Shown here: positions 16,352-25,307 of the stretch, piece by piece
Position numbering within the stretch: the stretch's first letter is position 1
Layout of the letters: every line of letters starts with the position of its first letter
From: Pseudophaeobacter flagellatus
GTDB taxonomy: Bacteria; Pseudomonadota; Alphaproteobacteria; Rhodobacterales; Rhodobacteraceae
Assembly: GCF_021228235.1 (NCBI RefSeq)
Contig: NZ_JAJQRG010000006.1
Coordinates: 1 to 64,000, forward strand
Reading direction: 5' to 3'
Length of the DNA stretch: 64,000 nt
Position numbers and translations under genes: made by a program
Notes under the pieces: generated by a model
The model's database searches: none
The model's input: only the letters and a program-made list of their open reading frames with translations
Told to the model about the DNA's origin: nothing

Positions 16352-18579
16352 CCGCCAAACTTCTTTTGCGACTTGCCCCGATAGGCCCGCGTGCCCGCCT
16401 TGCCGCCGCTGGATCGGCCGCGCGATTTCACCGCCGCTTCCGAAGCCTTTTCAACTGCATATTGTCGTGCCAGCGGATCATCAGACACCGCCAGATCCAC
16501 CGCCTCCAGGCGTTTAACCTCATCTCGCAGGCGCGCCGCCTCTTCAAACTCAAGGTTCTCTGCCGCCTTGCGCATCTCATCGCGCAACCCGTTCAGATGC
16601 GCTTCGAGATTGGCCCCATGCATTGGCTTGTCGATGCTGGCGGTGACGCGGTTCATGTCGACATCGCCCTGATACAGCCCCGCCAGAACATCTTCGACGT
16701 TCTTCTTCACCGTCGCCGGAGTGATGCCGTGTTCCTCGTTATAGGCGACCTGTTTGGCGCGGCGGCGGTTGGTTTCATCCAGCGCTCGTTCCATCGAGCC
16801 GGTGATCTTGTCGGCATACATGATGACGCGCCCTTCGGCATTTCGCGCCGCACGGCCGATCGTCTGCACCAGAGATGTTTCAGAGCGCAGAAAGCCTTCT
16901 TTGTCAGCGTCCAGAATGGCCACCAGGCCGCATTCCGGAATATCCAACCCCTCGCGCAGCAGGTTGATGCCAATCAACACATCAAAAGCCCCCAGACGCA
17001 AATCGCGCAGGATTTCGATCCGTTCCAGCGTGTCGATGTCAGAGTGCATGTAGCGCACCCGGATCCCCTGTTCATGCAGGTATTCCGTCAGATCCTCGGC
17101 CATGCGTTTGGTCAGCGTGGTCACCAGCGTGCGCAAGTCATCGGCGCTGACCTTGCGGATTTCGTCCAGCAGATCATCCACCTGCATTTTAACCGGGCGG
17201 ATTTCGATCTCAGGCTCCAGCAATCCGGTGGGGCGGATCACCTGTTCGGTGAAGACCCCGCCCGCCTGGTCCATTTCCCAGGCCGAAGGCGTCGCCGAGA
17301 CAAAGATCGACTGCGGCCGCATGGCGTCCCATTCCTCAAACTTTAGCGGCCGGTTATCCATACAGGATGGCAGCCGAAAGCCGTGTTCCGCCAGGGTGGA
17401 TTTACGCCGAAAGTCGCCTTTGTACATGCCGCCGATCTGCGGCACCGACACATGGCTTTCATCGGCAAAGACGATGGCATTGTCCGGGATGAATTCAAAC
17501 AGGGTTGGCGGTGGCTCGCCCGGGCCACGCCCGGTCAGATAGCGCGAATAGTTCTCGATCCCGTTGCAATGGCCAGCCGCCTCCAGCATTTCGATATCGA
17601 AATTGCAGCGCTGTTCCAGCCGCTGCGCCTCCAGCAGCTTACCTTCTCCATTGAATTGATCGAGACGTTTGCGCAGCTCTTGCTTGATCGAAATAACCGC
17701 CTGATTAAGAGTCGGTTTTGGCGTCACATAGTGCGAATTCGCATAGACACGGATCTGTTCGAAGCTACCAGTACGTTCACCTGTCAGTGGATCGAATTCG
17801 GTGATGGATTCCAACTCTTCACCAAAGAAGGACAGCTTCCAGGCGCGATCCTCCAGGTGGGCAGGAAAGATTTCAAGCGTGTCGCCGCGCACTCGGAATG
17901 AGCCGCGCTGAAAGGCCTGATCATTGCGTTTGTATTGCTGCGCCACCAGATCCGCCATCACCTGGCGCTGGTCGTAGTCATTGCCAACCTTCAGATCCTG
18001 GGTCATCGCCGAATAGGTCTCAACCGAGCCGATACCATAGATGCAGCTGACCGAGGCAATGATGATCACATCGTCGCGTTCCAGCAGGGCACGGGTGGCC
18101 GAGTGGCGCATCCGGTCGATCTGCTCGTTGATCTGGCTTTCCTTTTCAATAAAGGTATCCGAGCGCGCCACATAGGCCTCTGGCTGGTAGTAGTCATAAA
18201 ACGAGACGAAGTATTCAACGGCGTTGTCCGGAAAGAAGCCTTTGAATTCGCCGTAAAGCTGCGCCGCCAGGGTCTTGTTCGGGGCCAGTATGATCGCCGG
18301 GCGCTGGGTCTCTTCGATGACCTTGGCCATGGTAAAGGTCTTGCCGGTGCCCGTCGCCCCCAACAGCACCTGATTGCGCTCGCCCTCTCTTATCCCCTCG
18401 CTAAGCTCAGCAATGGCGGTAGGCTGATCGCCCGCCGGGGAAAAATCTGTGTGCATGACAAAGGCCTTTCCGCCTTCCAGCTTGGGGCGTTGCACCGCAT
18501 CACGCTCTGCCATCTGCACCTGCTCGCGATCTGCCTGCGGCATCTTGGCTTGCGATTTGTCTGAATGGGCATAGGGCAT
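16348..18579 (-). CDS. uvrB: Excinuclease ABC subunit B
   Basis: The 743-residue helicase-like damage-verification subunit of nucleotide excision repair. It has Walker A GATGTGKT, a beta-hairpin region rich in aromatics (VSFYDYYQPEAYV), helicase motifs, a C-terminal UVR motif (LRDEMRKAAENLEFEEAARLRDEVKRLE) and a Gly/Lys-rich tail. The frame is open to 18678, but the ATG at 18579 has CAGGAGAG upstream. The N-terminal extension ahead of the core (about 40 residues, Gln-rich) is longer than in E. coli. It is followed by the coupled YdcF-family gene. A degenerate LexA-type box lies 31 bases upstream. Confidence 0.96.
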   Translation of the reverse strand: MPYAHSDKSQAKMPQADREQVQMAERDAVQRPKLEGGKAFVMHTDFSPAGDQPTAIAELSEGIREGERNQVLLGATGTGKTFTMAKVIEETQRPAIILAPNKTLAAQLYGEFKGFFPDNAVEYFVSFYDYYQPEAYVARSDTFIEKESQINEQIDRMRHSATRALLERDDVIIIASVSCIYGIGSVETYSAMTQDLKVGNDYDQRQVMADLVAQQYKRNDQAFQRGSFRVRGDTLEIFPAHLEDRAWKLSFFGEELESITEFDPLTGERTGSFEQIRVYANSHYVTPKPTLNQAVISIKQELRKRLDQFNGEGKLLEAQRLEQRCNFDIEMLEAAGHCNGIENYSRYLTGRGPGEPPPTLFEFIPDNAIVFADESHVSVPQIGGMYKGDFRRKSTLAEHGFRLPSCMDNRPLKFEEWDAMRPQSIFVSATPSAWEMDQAGGVFTEQVIRPTGLLEPEIEIRPVKMQVDDLLDEIRKVSADDLRTLVTTLTKRMAEDLTEYLHEQGIRVRYMHSDIDTLERIEILRDLRLGAFDVLIGINLLREGLDIPECGLVAILDADKEGFLRSETSLVQTIGRAARNAEGRVIMYADKITGSMERALDETNRRRAKQVAYNEEHGITPATVKKNVEDVLAGLYQGDVDMNRVTASIDKPMHGANLEAHLNGLRDEMRKAAENLEFEEAARLRDEVKRLEAVDLAVSDDPLARQYAVEKASEAAVKSRGRSSGGKAGTRAYRGKSQKKFGG

Positions 18580-18609
18580 CCGGCTCTCCTGCTTTTGTGT
18601 GCTGATCTT

Positions 18610-18624
18610 GGTCTGTTTTTGTTC
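18610..18624 (-). promoter_or_regulatory. Degenerate LexA (SOS) box upstream of uvrB
   Basis: Read on the + strand, GGTC-N7-GTTC differs by one base from the alphaproteobacterial SOS box GTTC-N7-GTTC. It lies 31 bases upstream of the uvrB start. uvrB is SOS-controlled in many alphaproteobacteria, so the position fits. A second nearby GTTC makes the exact register uncertain. Confidence 0.4.
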
Positions 18625-18766
18625 TTGTTCAAGGGCATTTCTCGCGATTCTGCCACTGCGTCTGTTGCAGCGGTGCAAAACGGGTTGAATACGCTGGATT
18701 TGTCATCTTGTGGCAAATGCCCATTCGGCGCATATATAGCCAAGGACGAGTCACGAGGAGACCCCC

Positions 18767-19078
18767 ATGCGAGCGCGGATTTACCGGCCAGCCCGAAACG
18801 CCATGACCTCTGGTATGGCCAAGACCCGCAAATGGGTGTTGGACTACGCCCAGGCCAGCGCCCGCGAAGTGGACCCGCTGATGGGCTGGACCTCCTCCAG
18901 CGACACCCAAACTCAGGTACGCCTGCGTTTTGACACCAAAGAAGCGGCATTGGAATATGCCAAAGATCACGGCATTGACGTCGAGGTGGTCGAGCCCAAG
19001 CCACGCAAGGCCAATCTGCGCCCCGGCGGCTATGGCGAGAATTTCGCCACCAACCGGCGTGTCCCCTGGACCCATTGA
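18767..19078 (+). CDS. NDUFS4-like complex I accessory subunit (ETC complex I subunit)
   Basis: The 103-residue protein has the ETC_C1_NDUFS4 signature: [24 protein letters not shown], then [16 protein letters not shown] and a C-terminal basic tail with [12 protein letters not shown]. In alphaproteobacteria, as in mitochondria, this small subunit belongs to the NADH:quinone oxidoreductase hydrophilic arm. The ATG has GAGGAGA upstream. It is divergent from uvrB and encoded away from a nuo operon, as is common. The following GNAT gene overlaps its stop. Confidence 0.92.
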   Translation: MRARIYRPARNAMTSGMAKTRKWVLDYAQASAREVDPLMGWTSSSDTQTQVRLRFDTKEAALEYAKDHGIDVEVVEPKPRKANLRPGGYGENFATNRRVPWTH

Positions 19079-19578
19079 CCCGCCCTAACCAGATAGAGAT
19101 CCGCGCCGCAGACCCGGCCAACCCTGATCTGCACCCGTTGATCCTAGGCAATCAGAGACATGGCGCCGCGACAGCCCCGGCGGCCAGCGATCACACCTTT
19201 GGGATCGCTGATCTGTGCCATCCCGACATCCAGTTCTTTGCCGCATATCATGCGGGCACCCCGCTCGGCTGTGGCGCGCTCAAAGCGCTACCCGATGGCC
19301 GTGCCGAAGTGAAATCCGTCTTTGTCAGCCAGTCCGCGCGAGGCCAGGGTCTGGCCCGCCAGTTGATGCAGTACCTGGCACAGGTCGCCCAGGACGTCGG
19401 CTTTTTGGCGTTGGTTCTGGAAACCGGCTCGCCGCTCTGCCCCGGCTATGACGCCGCCCGCGCACTCTATGAAGGGCTGGGCTATGACTATTGCCCCCCC
19501 TTTGGCAGCTATGTGGAAGACCCGCAAAGCGTCTTTATGCAGCTGCCCCTGACTTCAAGCAATCGCACGACGCACTGA
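19075..19578 (+). CDS. GNAT-family N-acetyltransferase
   Basis: The 167-residue protein has the GNAT acetyl-CoA motif A ([20 protein letters not shown], with Q/RGxGxA/G) and a C-terminal LYEGLGY motif B. Substrate unknown. The start is probably TTG at 19075, whose last two bases plus A form the TGA stop of the NDUFS4-like gene (TTGA overlap). This implies translational coupling. Confidence 0.85.
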   Translation: MTRPNQIEIRAADPANPDLHPLILGNQRHGAATAPAASDHTFGIADLCHPDIQFFAAYHAGTPLGCGALKALPDGRAEVKSVFVSQSARGQGLARQLMQYLAQVAQDVGFLALVLETGSPLCPGYDAARALYEGLGYDYCPPFGSYVEDPQSVFMQLPLTSSNRTTH

Positions 19579-20049
19579 CCCGCACCGCCAACTGGCCAGC
19601 ACATCACATCCAAAGCGGTGCTGTCGGCATGCCCAACGCATATAGTTGCTAGCCGTCCGCTCGCAACAGATGCGCGGCAGTTGCACAAATAATTGCCAAT
19701 TGGGCATAAGTGTGCGGGAATCACTTGATGAAATCTCCCGACGCCCGGAATAATATTATTAATTCAATTACTTGCATACAGGTTGGATTTTGACGACAGC
19801 ATAAGCATGCGCGTTGGAAGCATAAGCGTGCACAGCTCGGGCACCTGACGACCGATTTGAGCGTGATCTATGGCCTTGGCGCACAGAGCCGGGGCGCGGG
19901 TCATGGAATCGTTCCCCTCAGCCCAAGTGAATCCCGGATTTCACGCACAGCACTGGGCAGTCTCAAGTTACCTGTGTGAGCCGCGATAGTAACATCATGC
20001 CGACGCGCATGTTTCTCACAACGTGTCAGTTTACGTTTTTTGGGCATAG
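19579..20049. other. 471-bp non-coding left edge of the accessory island
   Basis: No gene is supported. Base composition drops around 19690-19800, which is A/T-rich compared with the genes to the left, and coding character does not return until the small minus-strand gene at 20050. It looks like the boundary between conserved backbone and accessory DNA; no att-like repeat was found by eye. Confidence 0.4.
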
Positions 20050-20253
20050 TCAGATATCAATCAGTGCAGCGCCATAGCGTTCCTTCAGGGAACGAATGAA
20101 CGTGATTTCAGGCTCGGCTAGCTTGCGCCGATTGATATGCCGCCAGCTGCGCTCATAGATCTGAAGTGCGTCCTGTTCATCTATCTCACCCCGCTGCTTA
20201 CGAAACCAGCACAGCGCCTGAAGCTGAGGATAGTCCGAAATTTCGATCATCAT
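20050..20253 (-). CDS. Small hypothetical protein (67 aa)
   Basis: An acidic-to-neutral helical small protein with no recognised family. It includes QALQIYERSWRHINRRKL-like helices and ends in YGAALIDI. Support comes from a ribosome site GGAGAAG just upstream of the ATG and a sensible amino-acid composition. It lies in the low-GC island with no clear operon partner. Confidence 0.5.
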   Translation of the reverse strand: MMIEISDYPQLQALCWFRKQRGEIDEQDALQIYERSWRHINRRKLAEPEITFIRSLKERYGAALIDI

Positions 20254-20324
20254 CGCTTCTCCATTCTAGCTACCAGAATGGATATTAGGCTCAGCATGGG
20301 GGTAGAGAAAGCCTTGAAAAATAA

Positions 20325-20350
20325 GTCCCATCAAAGGGACACTTTTTAAG
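20325..20350. terminator. Small hairpin with T-tracts on both sides
   Basis: GTCCC (20325-20329) / GGGAC (20336-20340). It is followed by ACTTTTT on the + strand and, read on the minus strand, by TTATTTTTC. It could stop transcription either way, for instance of the minus-strand small gene at 20642-20851. Confidence 0.5.
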
Positions 20351-20641
20351 GGGATTGGCGGCAATGAGTACCTGTTCAACGGTACATTTGGTCTTTTTGC
20401 CCAGATCGAGCCCCAAGTGCGACTGCCTTCTACGTCGTCGTTCTGGATGTCGAATTTTGCAAAGGCCTCAGGTGTCAAACAAGATCTGCCCCCACAGCGA
20501 AAGACGCTGCCTTGCTGAGCATTCAAAGGAGCTTACACCTCTCAGCTAGAATGTTCGGAGGCGATCCCCCCGTATCAACTGTTTTCTTCGTGCCCTCTTC
20601 CCTTTGAGCCCCTCCGGCGGTCATGCCAGTGCTCGGTAGTT

Positions 20642-20851
20642 TCAGTCTGCTGCACCTACCATTGATACCTCAAAGTACTTCAACACGGTGGCTAGAAGAT
20701 GGGTGTGATTACCGTCAACCGCTTCTGAAAGAAATTCTTGAATATCTGCCTGAGATACCTGTGACTGTCTGGCGGCCCTTTGACACCGGGCGAGTATATC
20801 GAACGCGTTGTCGCTACAGGTGGTTAAGTCGATTTGTGCCATCTTCTTCAT
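20642..20851 (-). CDS. Small hypothetical protein (69 aa)
   Basis: Not recognised. A helical protein with the N-terminus MKKMAQIDLTTCSDNAF and a central stretch SQVSQADIQEFLSEAV. GGGGAA lies 7-12 bases ahead of the ATG. Composition and start site support it as real, but no domain can be named. It is isolated within the island. Confidence 0.5.
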   Translation of the reverse strand: MKKMAQIDLTTCSDNAFDILARCQRAARQSQVSQADIQEFLSEAVDGNHTHLLATVLKYFEVSMVGAAD

Positions 20852-21162
20852 GCATGGTTCCCCTTATGCATCTGCTTGTGAACACTTTTCTATCAATGGA
20901 ATGTTTCGCAGGGATTTAGAAAACCCTGAAGGCAAAGATATGACTCCAGTCGATCACAAGTAGAGGTTTTGTGTTCGTAGAGAAATTGGCGGCTTGTGAC
21001 AGCGCTATTCAAAAGCGGGCGGATTGTAGACATTAGCTGCATGCGCACGCATCTTCCCCCAAATCGGTGAAAGCGGTCAATGAAGAAAGATTTGAGCCTA
21101 GGTTCTTCGTCGCGAGCTGGACATTCCGGGTGTAGCGATTTGAAGTTCGGTTAAATGGTGGT
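20852..21162. other. 311-bp gap without a visible gene
   Basis: Moderate-GC DNA between two minus-strand genes. No reading frame of coding character, RNA gene or clear hairpin was seen. Confidence 0.4.
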
Positions 21163-22167
21163 TCAAAGTTTATCGCGCGCTGCTTTCATCTTTTGATAGA
21201 CCGCCCGCGAGCTATCGGCCTTTTTTGCATTGGCCTGCAAACGTTTTACCAGATTGCGTATGTCGCGCTTTGCAATCTCGACCTGACTGGCTGCTTTCTC
21301 AAGCAACTTGGCATTGGCCACCAATGCGGACCGCACCTTCCCAATTTTGGCGTTAATTTCGTCAACAGCCTTGTGCGCATCCGAGATTTCTTTCGCCGAT
21401 CCCACCATACCGCTGATTTTCATTGCCTTGCCCGCCTTGGCGAGTGCATCAGCGCCCTTGGTCAGTCCGCGTGCCTTGTATTCCAGCTCAGTACCCGAAA
21501 CAGTCATGCCCAACGTTGTGCCGACAAAATCCTCTGGTTTGCCAACCAGCAAATTTGACCCGACATCGATCAGGCCGCCAATTGCGAATTTCGAAATTGC
21601 CGACAACGCCCGCGCCTGCGGTGACACCAAAACGGCCACATCCAAAGCCAGCGACAAGCTCGCCTTGATATAGCTACCGGATTTTGACTTTTGGGCTTTG
21701 TCCAAGAGCTTTTTCAGTTCCTTCAGCTCTTTTTCCAGTTTGGGACCAGAGACTTTGATCCGATCATGGTAAACGCCAACCATCGAAATCATGGAAATCG
21801 CGGTCTTGATGACACCGCTTGCAATCACGGTTTCCCATTTGTCCGTCAGGGCACCTAGCATCTCCAGCGAGAAACAATAGGAATCGTAAGCGGTTTCAAT
21901 ATCTTTTGCCGTAACTTTCTTGCCCCCATGCAGCGCTTTCATAACCGCGACAAATTTGGCTCTGCTGGTTTCCATCGCGTTGATATCGGACTTGAAATCG
22001 TTTTTGTCATGGATGTTGAAAGACGTGTCGCCACCATCGAGTTTTGAAATCGTGGATTTTGCACGGCTGATTTCGTACTTGCAGTTCTTATGCAGCCCTT
22101 TAACCAAATTTTCGAAATCGGCGCTGCCATACTTCTCTATCTCGGTTTTTAGCGGACGACTGGACAC
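21163..22167 (-). CDS. Unrecognised Lys/Ala-rich helical protein with central hydrophobic segments
   Basis: The 334-residue protein matches no family I can name. It is almost wholly helical. Residues 1-110 are charged; 113-134 form a hydrophobic helix (VIASGVIKTAISMISMVGVY); 137-161 are Lys/Glu-rich and coiled-coil-like. Residues 166-208 are a long hydrophobic/Gly region resembling a helical hairpin, and 262-330 are a basic amphipathic coiled coil. There is no signal peptide. The start is GTG at 22167 with a perfect AAGGAG seven bases upstream. The layout recalls pore-forming or phage/secretion effector proteins, but that is only architecture. No immunity-like partner is adjacent. It is divergent from the sulfatase operon and clearly lower in GC than the core genes. 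Confidence 0.75.
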   Translation of the reverse strand: MSSRPLKTEIEKYGSADFENLVKGLHKNCKYEISRAKSTISKLDGGDTSFNIHDKNDFKSDINAMETSRAKFVAVMKALHGGKKVTAKDIETAYDSYCFSLEMLGALTDKWETVIASGVIKTAISMISMVGVYHDRIKVSGPKLEKELKELKKLLDKAQKSKSGSYIKASLSLALDVAVLVSPQARALSAISKFAIGGLIDVGSNLLVGKPEDFVGTTLGMTVSGTELEYKARGLTKGADALAKAGKAMKISGMVGSAKEISDAHKAVDEINAKIGKVRSALVANAKLLEKAASQVEIAKRDIRNLVKRLQANAKKADSSRAVYQKMKAARDKL

Positions 22168-22383
22168 AACAAATCTCCTTCAACCGACATTCCCGAAGTA
22201 GAACAACGGACAATTTATGATGCCGCCATCTTGCGCGCAGATCAAGTTTCCTTGGGACACGACGTCGTGGACGGGAAGCTGCCCTTCGCTGCTGATGCGA
22301 GCAGTTCATGCGGGGGAAGACCGAGCGGGCGTTCGGAATACGCCATTATAGTCATTGGTTGGCGTAAGCCGGGGGCAAAAAAT

Positions 22384-22433
22384 GCTTGATCCTGAGACCA
22401 AGGTGCTTAATCCTGATACAACTTGATCCTGAT
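22384..22433 (+). repeat. Three imperfect copies of an 11-13-mer upstream of the sulfatase operon
   Basis: GCTTGATCCTGAG (22384), GCTTAATCCTGAT (22404) and ACTTGATCCTGAT (22421) are spaced 20 and 17 bases apart. They lie 74-123 bases before the sulfatase ATG. Near-helical spacing suggests tandem binding sites of a regulator, or a degraded repeat from an inserted element. Confidence 0.55.
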
Positions 22434-22506
22434 GCGAGGTGAACAATACTCAAGCTTTGGTAGTGTCCAATGGATCGCGGACACGAGAGGCCAACAAGGA
22501 GTGAAC

Positions 22507-24087
22507 ATGAAACGAACGTCGATATACGCCGCAGTCATTCTGGCTGCTTTTACGGGCGGGACCGCCGCTCAGGAGGCCGACCGGCCCAATATCCTGGTCA
22601 TTTGGGGCGATGATATTGGCTGGTCCAATCTCTCTTCCTACGAAGACGGTGTGATGGGCTATCGCACGGAGAACATCGACCGGATCGCACACGACGGTAT
22701 CCGGTTTTCGGATCACTACGCGCAACCGAGTTGCACCGCGGGCCGGGCCGCCTTCATTACAGGCCAGTACCCGATCCGCTCGGGCATGACCACCGTTGGA
22801 CAGCCCGGATCACCACTAGGACTTCAACACGAATCGCCGACGCTGGCGGAAGTGCTGAAAGCAGAAGGGTACCGGACCGGGCAATTTGGCAAGAACCATC
22901 TCGGCGACCGCAACGAACATCTTCCCACGGTTCACGGTTTCGATGAATTTTTCGGCAATCTCTATCACCTAAATACGCAGGAGGAGGCCGAGCAGCGGGA
23001 CTACCAACGCTTCGGCGAAGAATTCTCAGGCAGCCTCGAGGCCTACGAAGAGCGCTTCGGCACGCGCGGCGTGTTGCACAGCTTCGCGACGGACACCTTC
23101 GACGAAACCGAGAATCCCCGTTTCGGGGTCGTCGGAAAACAAATGATCGAGGATACCGGACCTCTCACCCAGGAAAGGATGAAGGATTTCGATGCCGCCG
23201 AGATGATCCCGAAGGCACTCGACTTCATGGCAGGTGCCGCTGAAGCGGAGGAGCCCTTCTTCGTCTGGCTGAACACGAGCCGCATGCACCTTTATACCCG
23301 GCTCAATGACGAGTGGCGTTATGCCGCCGAAGAATACACCAGCGAGTACGACTACTATGGGTCGGGCATGCTTCAGCACGATCAGGATATCGGCCTCGTG
23401 CTTGATTGGCTCGATGACAATGGTCTGACCGACAACACCATTGTCTGGTATTCGACCGACAACGGCCCAGAGCATTCGTCGTGGCCACATGGCGGCACCA
23501 CGCCGTTCCGCGGCGAAAAGATGACGACCTACGAGGGAGGCATCCGCGTCCCATCCATGATCCGCTGGCCCGGCGCGCTGCCCGAAGGGACAGTTCTCAA
23601 CGGAATCCAGTCGCATGAGGACATGTTCACGTCGCTTGCCGCCGCAGCCGGCATCGAGAACGTGACCGATCACGTCCTCGAGACAATGGACCAACCAATC
23701 GACGGCGTGAACAATCTTCCCTACTGGCTTGGCGAGACAGAGGAGTCGGCCCGTCGGCACATCTTCCATTATTACGAGAACCGGATCATGGCGGTTCGTA
23801 TGGGCCCCTGGAAGATGCATTTCTCAACCAAGGAGGATTACTACGCCCCGATCCAAGCGCAGGCCTTTCCGCCAATCTACAACCTGCGCGCCGATCCGTA
23901 TGAGAGCTACGATGACCTGAGCGCCCAAGCGCATATGTTGCAGAAGGTTTCATGGCTTTTCCAACCGATGAACGTGCTGATGCAAGAGCATCTTCAAAGC
24001 CTTGCGGAATACCCTCCTGTGCAGGGTGGCACGTCCTTCGACATGTCCAACATCGTCGAGGATTTCATCAGCAAGGGGATGCAGTAA
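22507..24087 (+). CDS. Secreted arylsulfatase (formylglycine type)
   Basis: The 526-residue enzyme hydrolyses sulfate esters. After a signal peptide (cut near TAAQ, residue 21) comes [14 protein letters not shown], which gives the metal-binding aspartates. Cys76 follows in CTAGR, the motif whose Cys becomes formylglycine. Further metal/substrate motifs include GKNHLGD and [22 protein letters not shown]. The ATG at 22507 has AAGGAG upstream. The next gene, 42 bases on, encodes an exported formylglycine-generating enzyme. Substrate is unknown; marine algal sulfated polysaccharide or aryl sulfate are possible. The pair lies in the accessory island near a recombinase, so horizontal acquisition is likely. 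Confidence 0.92.
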   Translation: MKRTSIYAAVILAAFTGGTAAQEADRPNILVIWGDDIGWSNLSSYEDGVMGYRTENIDRIAHDGIRFSDHYAQPSCTAGRAAFITGQYPIRSGMTTVGQPGSPLGLQHESPTLAEVLKAEGYRTGQFGKNHLGDRNEHLPTVHGFDEFFGNLYHLNTQEEAEQRDYQRFGEEFSGSLEAYEERFGTRGVLHSFATDTFDETENPRFGVVGKQMIEDTGPLTQERMKDFDAAEMIPKALDFMAGAAEAEEPFFVWLNTSRMHLYTRLNDEWRYAAEEYTSEYDYYGSGMLQHDQDIGLVLDWLDDNGLTDNTIVWYSTDNGPEHSSWPHGGTTPFRGEKMTTYEGGIRVPSMIRWPGALPEGTVLNGIQSHEDMFTSLAAAAGIENVTDHVLETMDQPIDGVNNLPYWLGETEESARRHIFHYYENRIMAVRMGPWKMHFSTKEDYYAPIQAQAFPPIYNLRADPYESYDDLSAQAHMLQKVSWLFQPMNVLMQEHLQSLAEYPPVQGGTSFDMSNIVEDFISKGMQ

Positions 24088-24129
24088 CGTGCGTCTCTCC
24101 GGGCAATGTTCTAAATCAGGAATTCCTTT

Positions 24130-25086
24130 ATGACGCGCTCGGGATCACTCTTGCTGTCAATCTTGTGTGTCGTTGGCATTGAAGCCGACGCCGCTGAGTT
24201 GGTGCGGATTGAGGGAGGCCGGTTCCAGATGGGATCGGCCAACCATTACAGGGAAGAACAGCCGGTCCGGTGGGTTGAGGTCGGTCCGTTCGAGATATCA
24301 GCCACGGAAGTCACGAACGAGCAATTCGCGTCATTCGTCGACGCAACTGGATATGTCACCACAGCCGAGCGCTCGCTGGCCCCCGCCGACCATCCGAATT
24401 GGCCGGCGCTTCTTCTGCAGCCTGGCTCCATGGTGTTCGCGCAGCCGTCGGAACCGACGGAACTCGATGACGCGACTGCCTGGTGGCGTTACGTTCCTGG
24501 TGCAAACTGGCGTCACCCGACTGGTCCTGATAGTTCCATTGCGACGCTGGGGGATCGCCCTGTTGTGCAGGTATCCCCGGAGGATGCGGCGGCCTATGCT
24601 GAATGGGCTGGCGGTCGGCTGCCGACGGAAGCCGAATGGGAATTCGCAGCGCGTGGGGGACGCAAGGACAATAATTGGGACGAGCCCTACGACCCAGATT
24701 CGGGATGGAAGGCAAACAGCTGGCAGGGCACGTTCCCAAGCAGCGACCTCGAGCTCGACGGGCATCACGGCACGTCGCCCGTTGCGTCTTTCCCTGCGAA
24801 CAACTATGGCCTCCACGACATGATCGGGAACGTTTGGGAGTACGTCTCGGACTGGTGGGTGCCAGCCCATCCACGTGTCAACCAGATTGACCCGATCGGT
24901 CCGTCCGAGGCGCTGGCGGCTCAGTTTGGGCCATCTGATATCGGCGCCCACAAGGTAGTCAAGGGGGGCTCCTGGCTTTGTGCGCCCAGATACTGCAGAC
25001 GATACCGCCCGTCCGGACGTCAGTCAGCGGAACGTGGGCTTGGATCCAACCACATCGGTTTCCGTGTCGCGCGCGACATCGAATAG
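24130..25086 (+). CDS. Secreted formylglycine-generating enzyme (SUMF1/FGE family)
   Basis: The 318-residue protein has a signal peptide (hydrophobic 6-16, cut near ADA-A, about residue 21). An FGE-sulfatase domain follows: RIEGGRFQMGS, EVTNEQFASFV, RLPTEAEWEFAARGG, GNVWEYVSDWW and KGGSWLCAPRYCRRYRP. Cys284 and Cys289 (C-x4-C) match the copper-binding catalytic cysteines of true FGE, so it should oxidise the sulfatase Cys to formylglycine. It directly follows the sulfatase gene. Export of both proteins is the odd part: it suggests maturation outside the cytoplasm, or before folding in the periplasm. Confidence 0.9.
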   Translation: MTRSGSLLLSILCVVGIEADAAELVRIEGGRFQMGSANHYREEQPVRWVEVGPFEISATEVTNEQFASFVDATGYVTTAERSLAPADHPNWPALLLQPGSMVFAQPSEPTELDDATAWWRYVPGANWRHPTGPDSSIATLGDRPVVQVSPEDAAAYAEWAGGRLPTEAEWEFAARGGRKDNNWDEPYDPDSGWKANSWQGTFPSSDLELDGHHGTSPVASFPANNYGLHDMIGNVWEYVSDWWVPAHPRVNQIDPIGPSEALAAQFGPSDIGAHKVVKGGSWLCAPRYCRRYRPSGRQSAERGLGSNHIGFRVARDIE

Positions 25087-25278
25087 CACAGCTGGATGTG
25101 GACGAGGGCTTCAGGCGGCGCCCCATCACTCGCCGCACATGAAGTTACCCCACCCGGACACGCTGGCAAGAACACCAAACTTAGTAAATTCGCGCGCATC
25201 AAGCTTTGCAGCGGCAGCGAAAGCCAGCTCCGGTAAGGCTGCGCAGCGGCGAAGATCGGCACCTCGAATGACTGGAAA

Positions 25279-25300
25279 GGGCCGCCTGTAAAAGCGGCCC
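25279..25300 (-). terminator. Hairpin terminator between FGE and recombinase genes
   Basis: GGGCCGC (25279-25285) / GCGGCCC (25294-25300) form a perfect 7-bp stem with an 8-base loop. On the minus strand it lies just after the recombinase stop and runs into TTTCC. It probably serves both convergent genes. Confidence 0.6.
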
Positions 25301-25307
25301 AGAGGCG

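Noticed and set aside
20266-20526. 86-codon minus-strand frame
   Set aside because: It runs through a hairpin terminator, has poor composition and no start site; probably a chance frame.
22261-22345. GC-rich patch upstream of the sulfatase operon as a gene remnant
   Set aside because: Translations in all frames gave nothing recognisable; left as intergenic.
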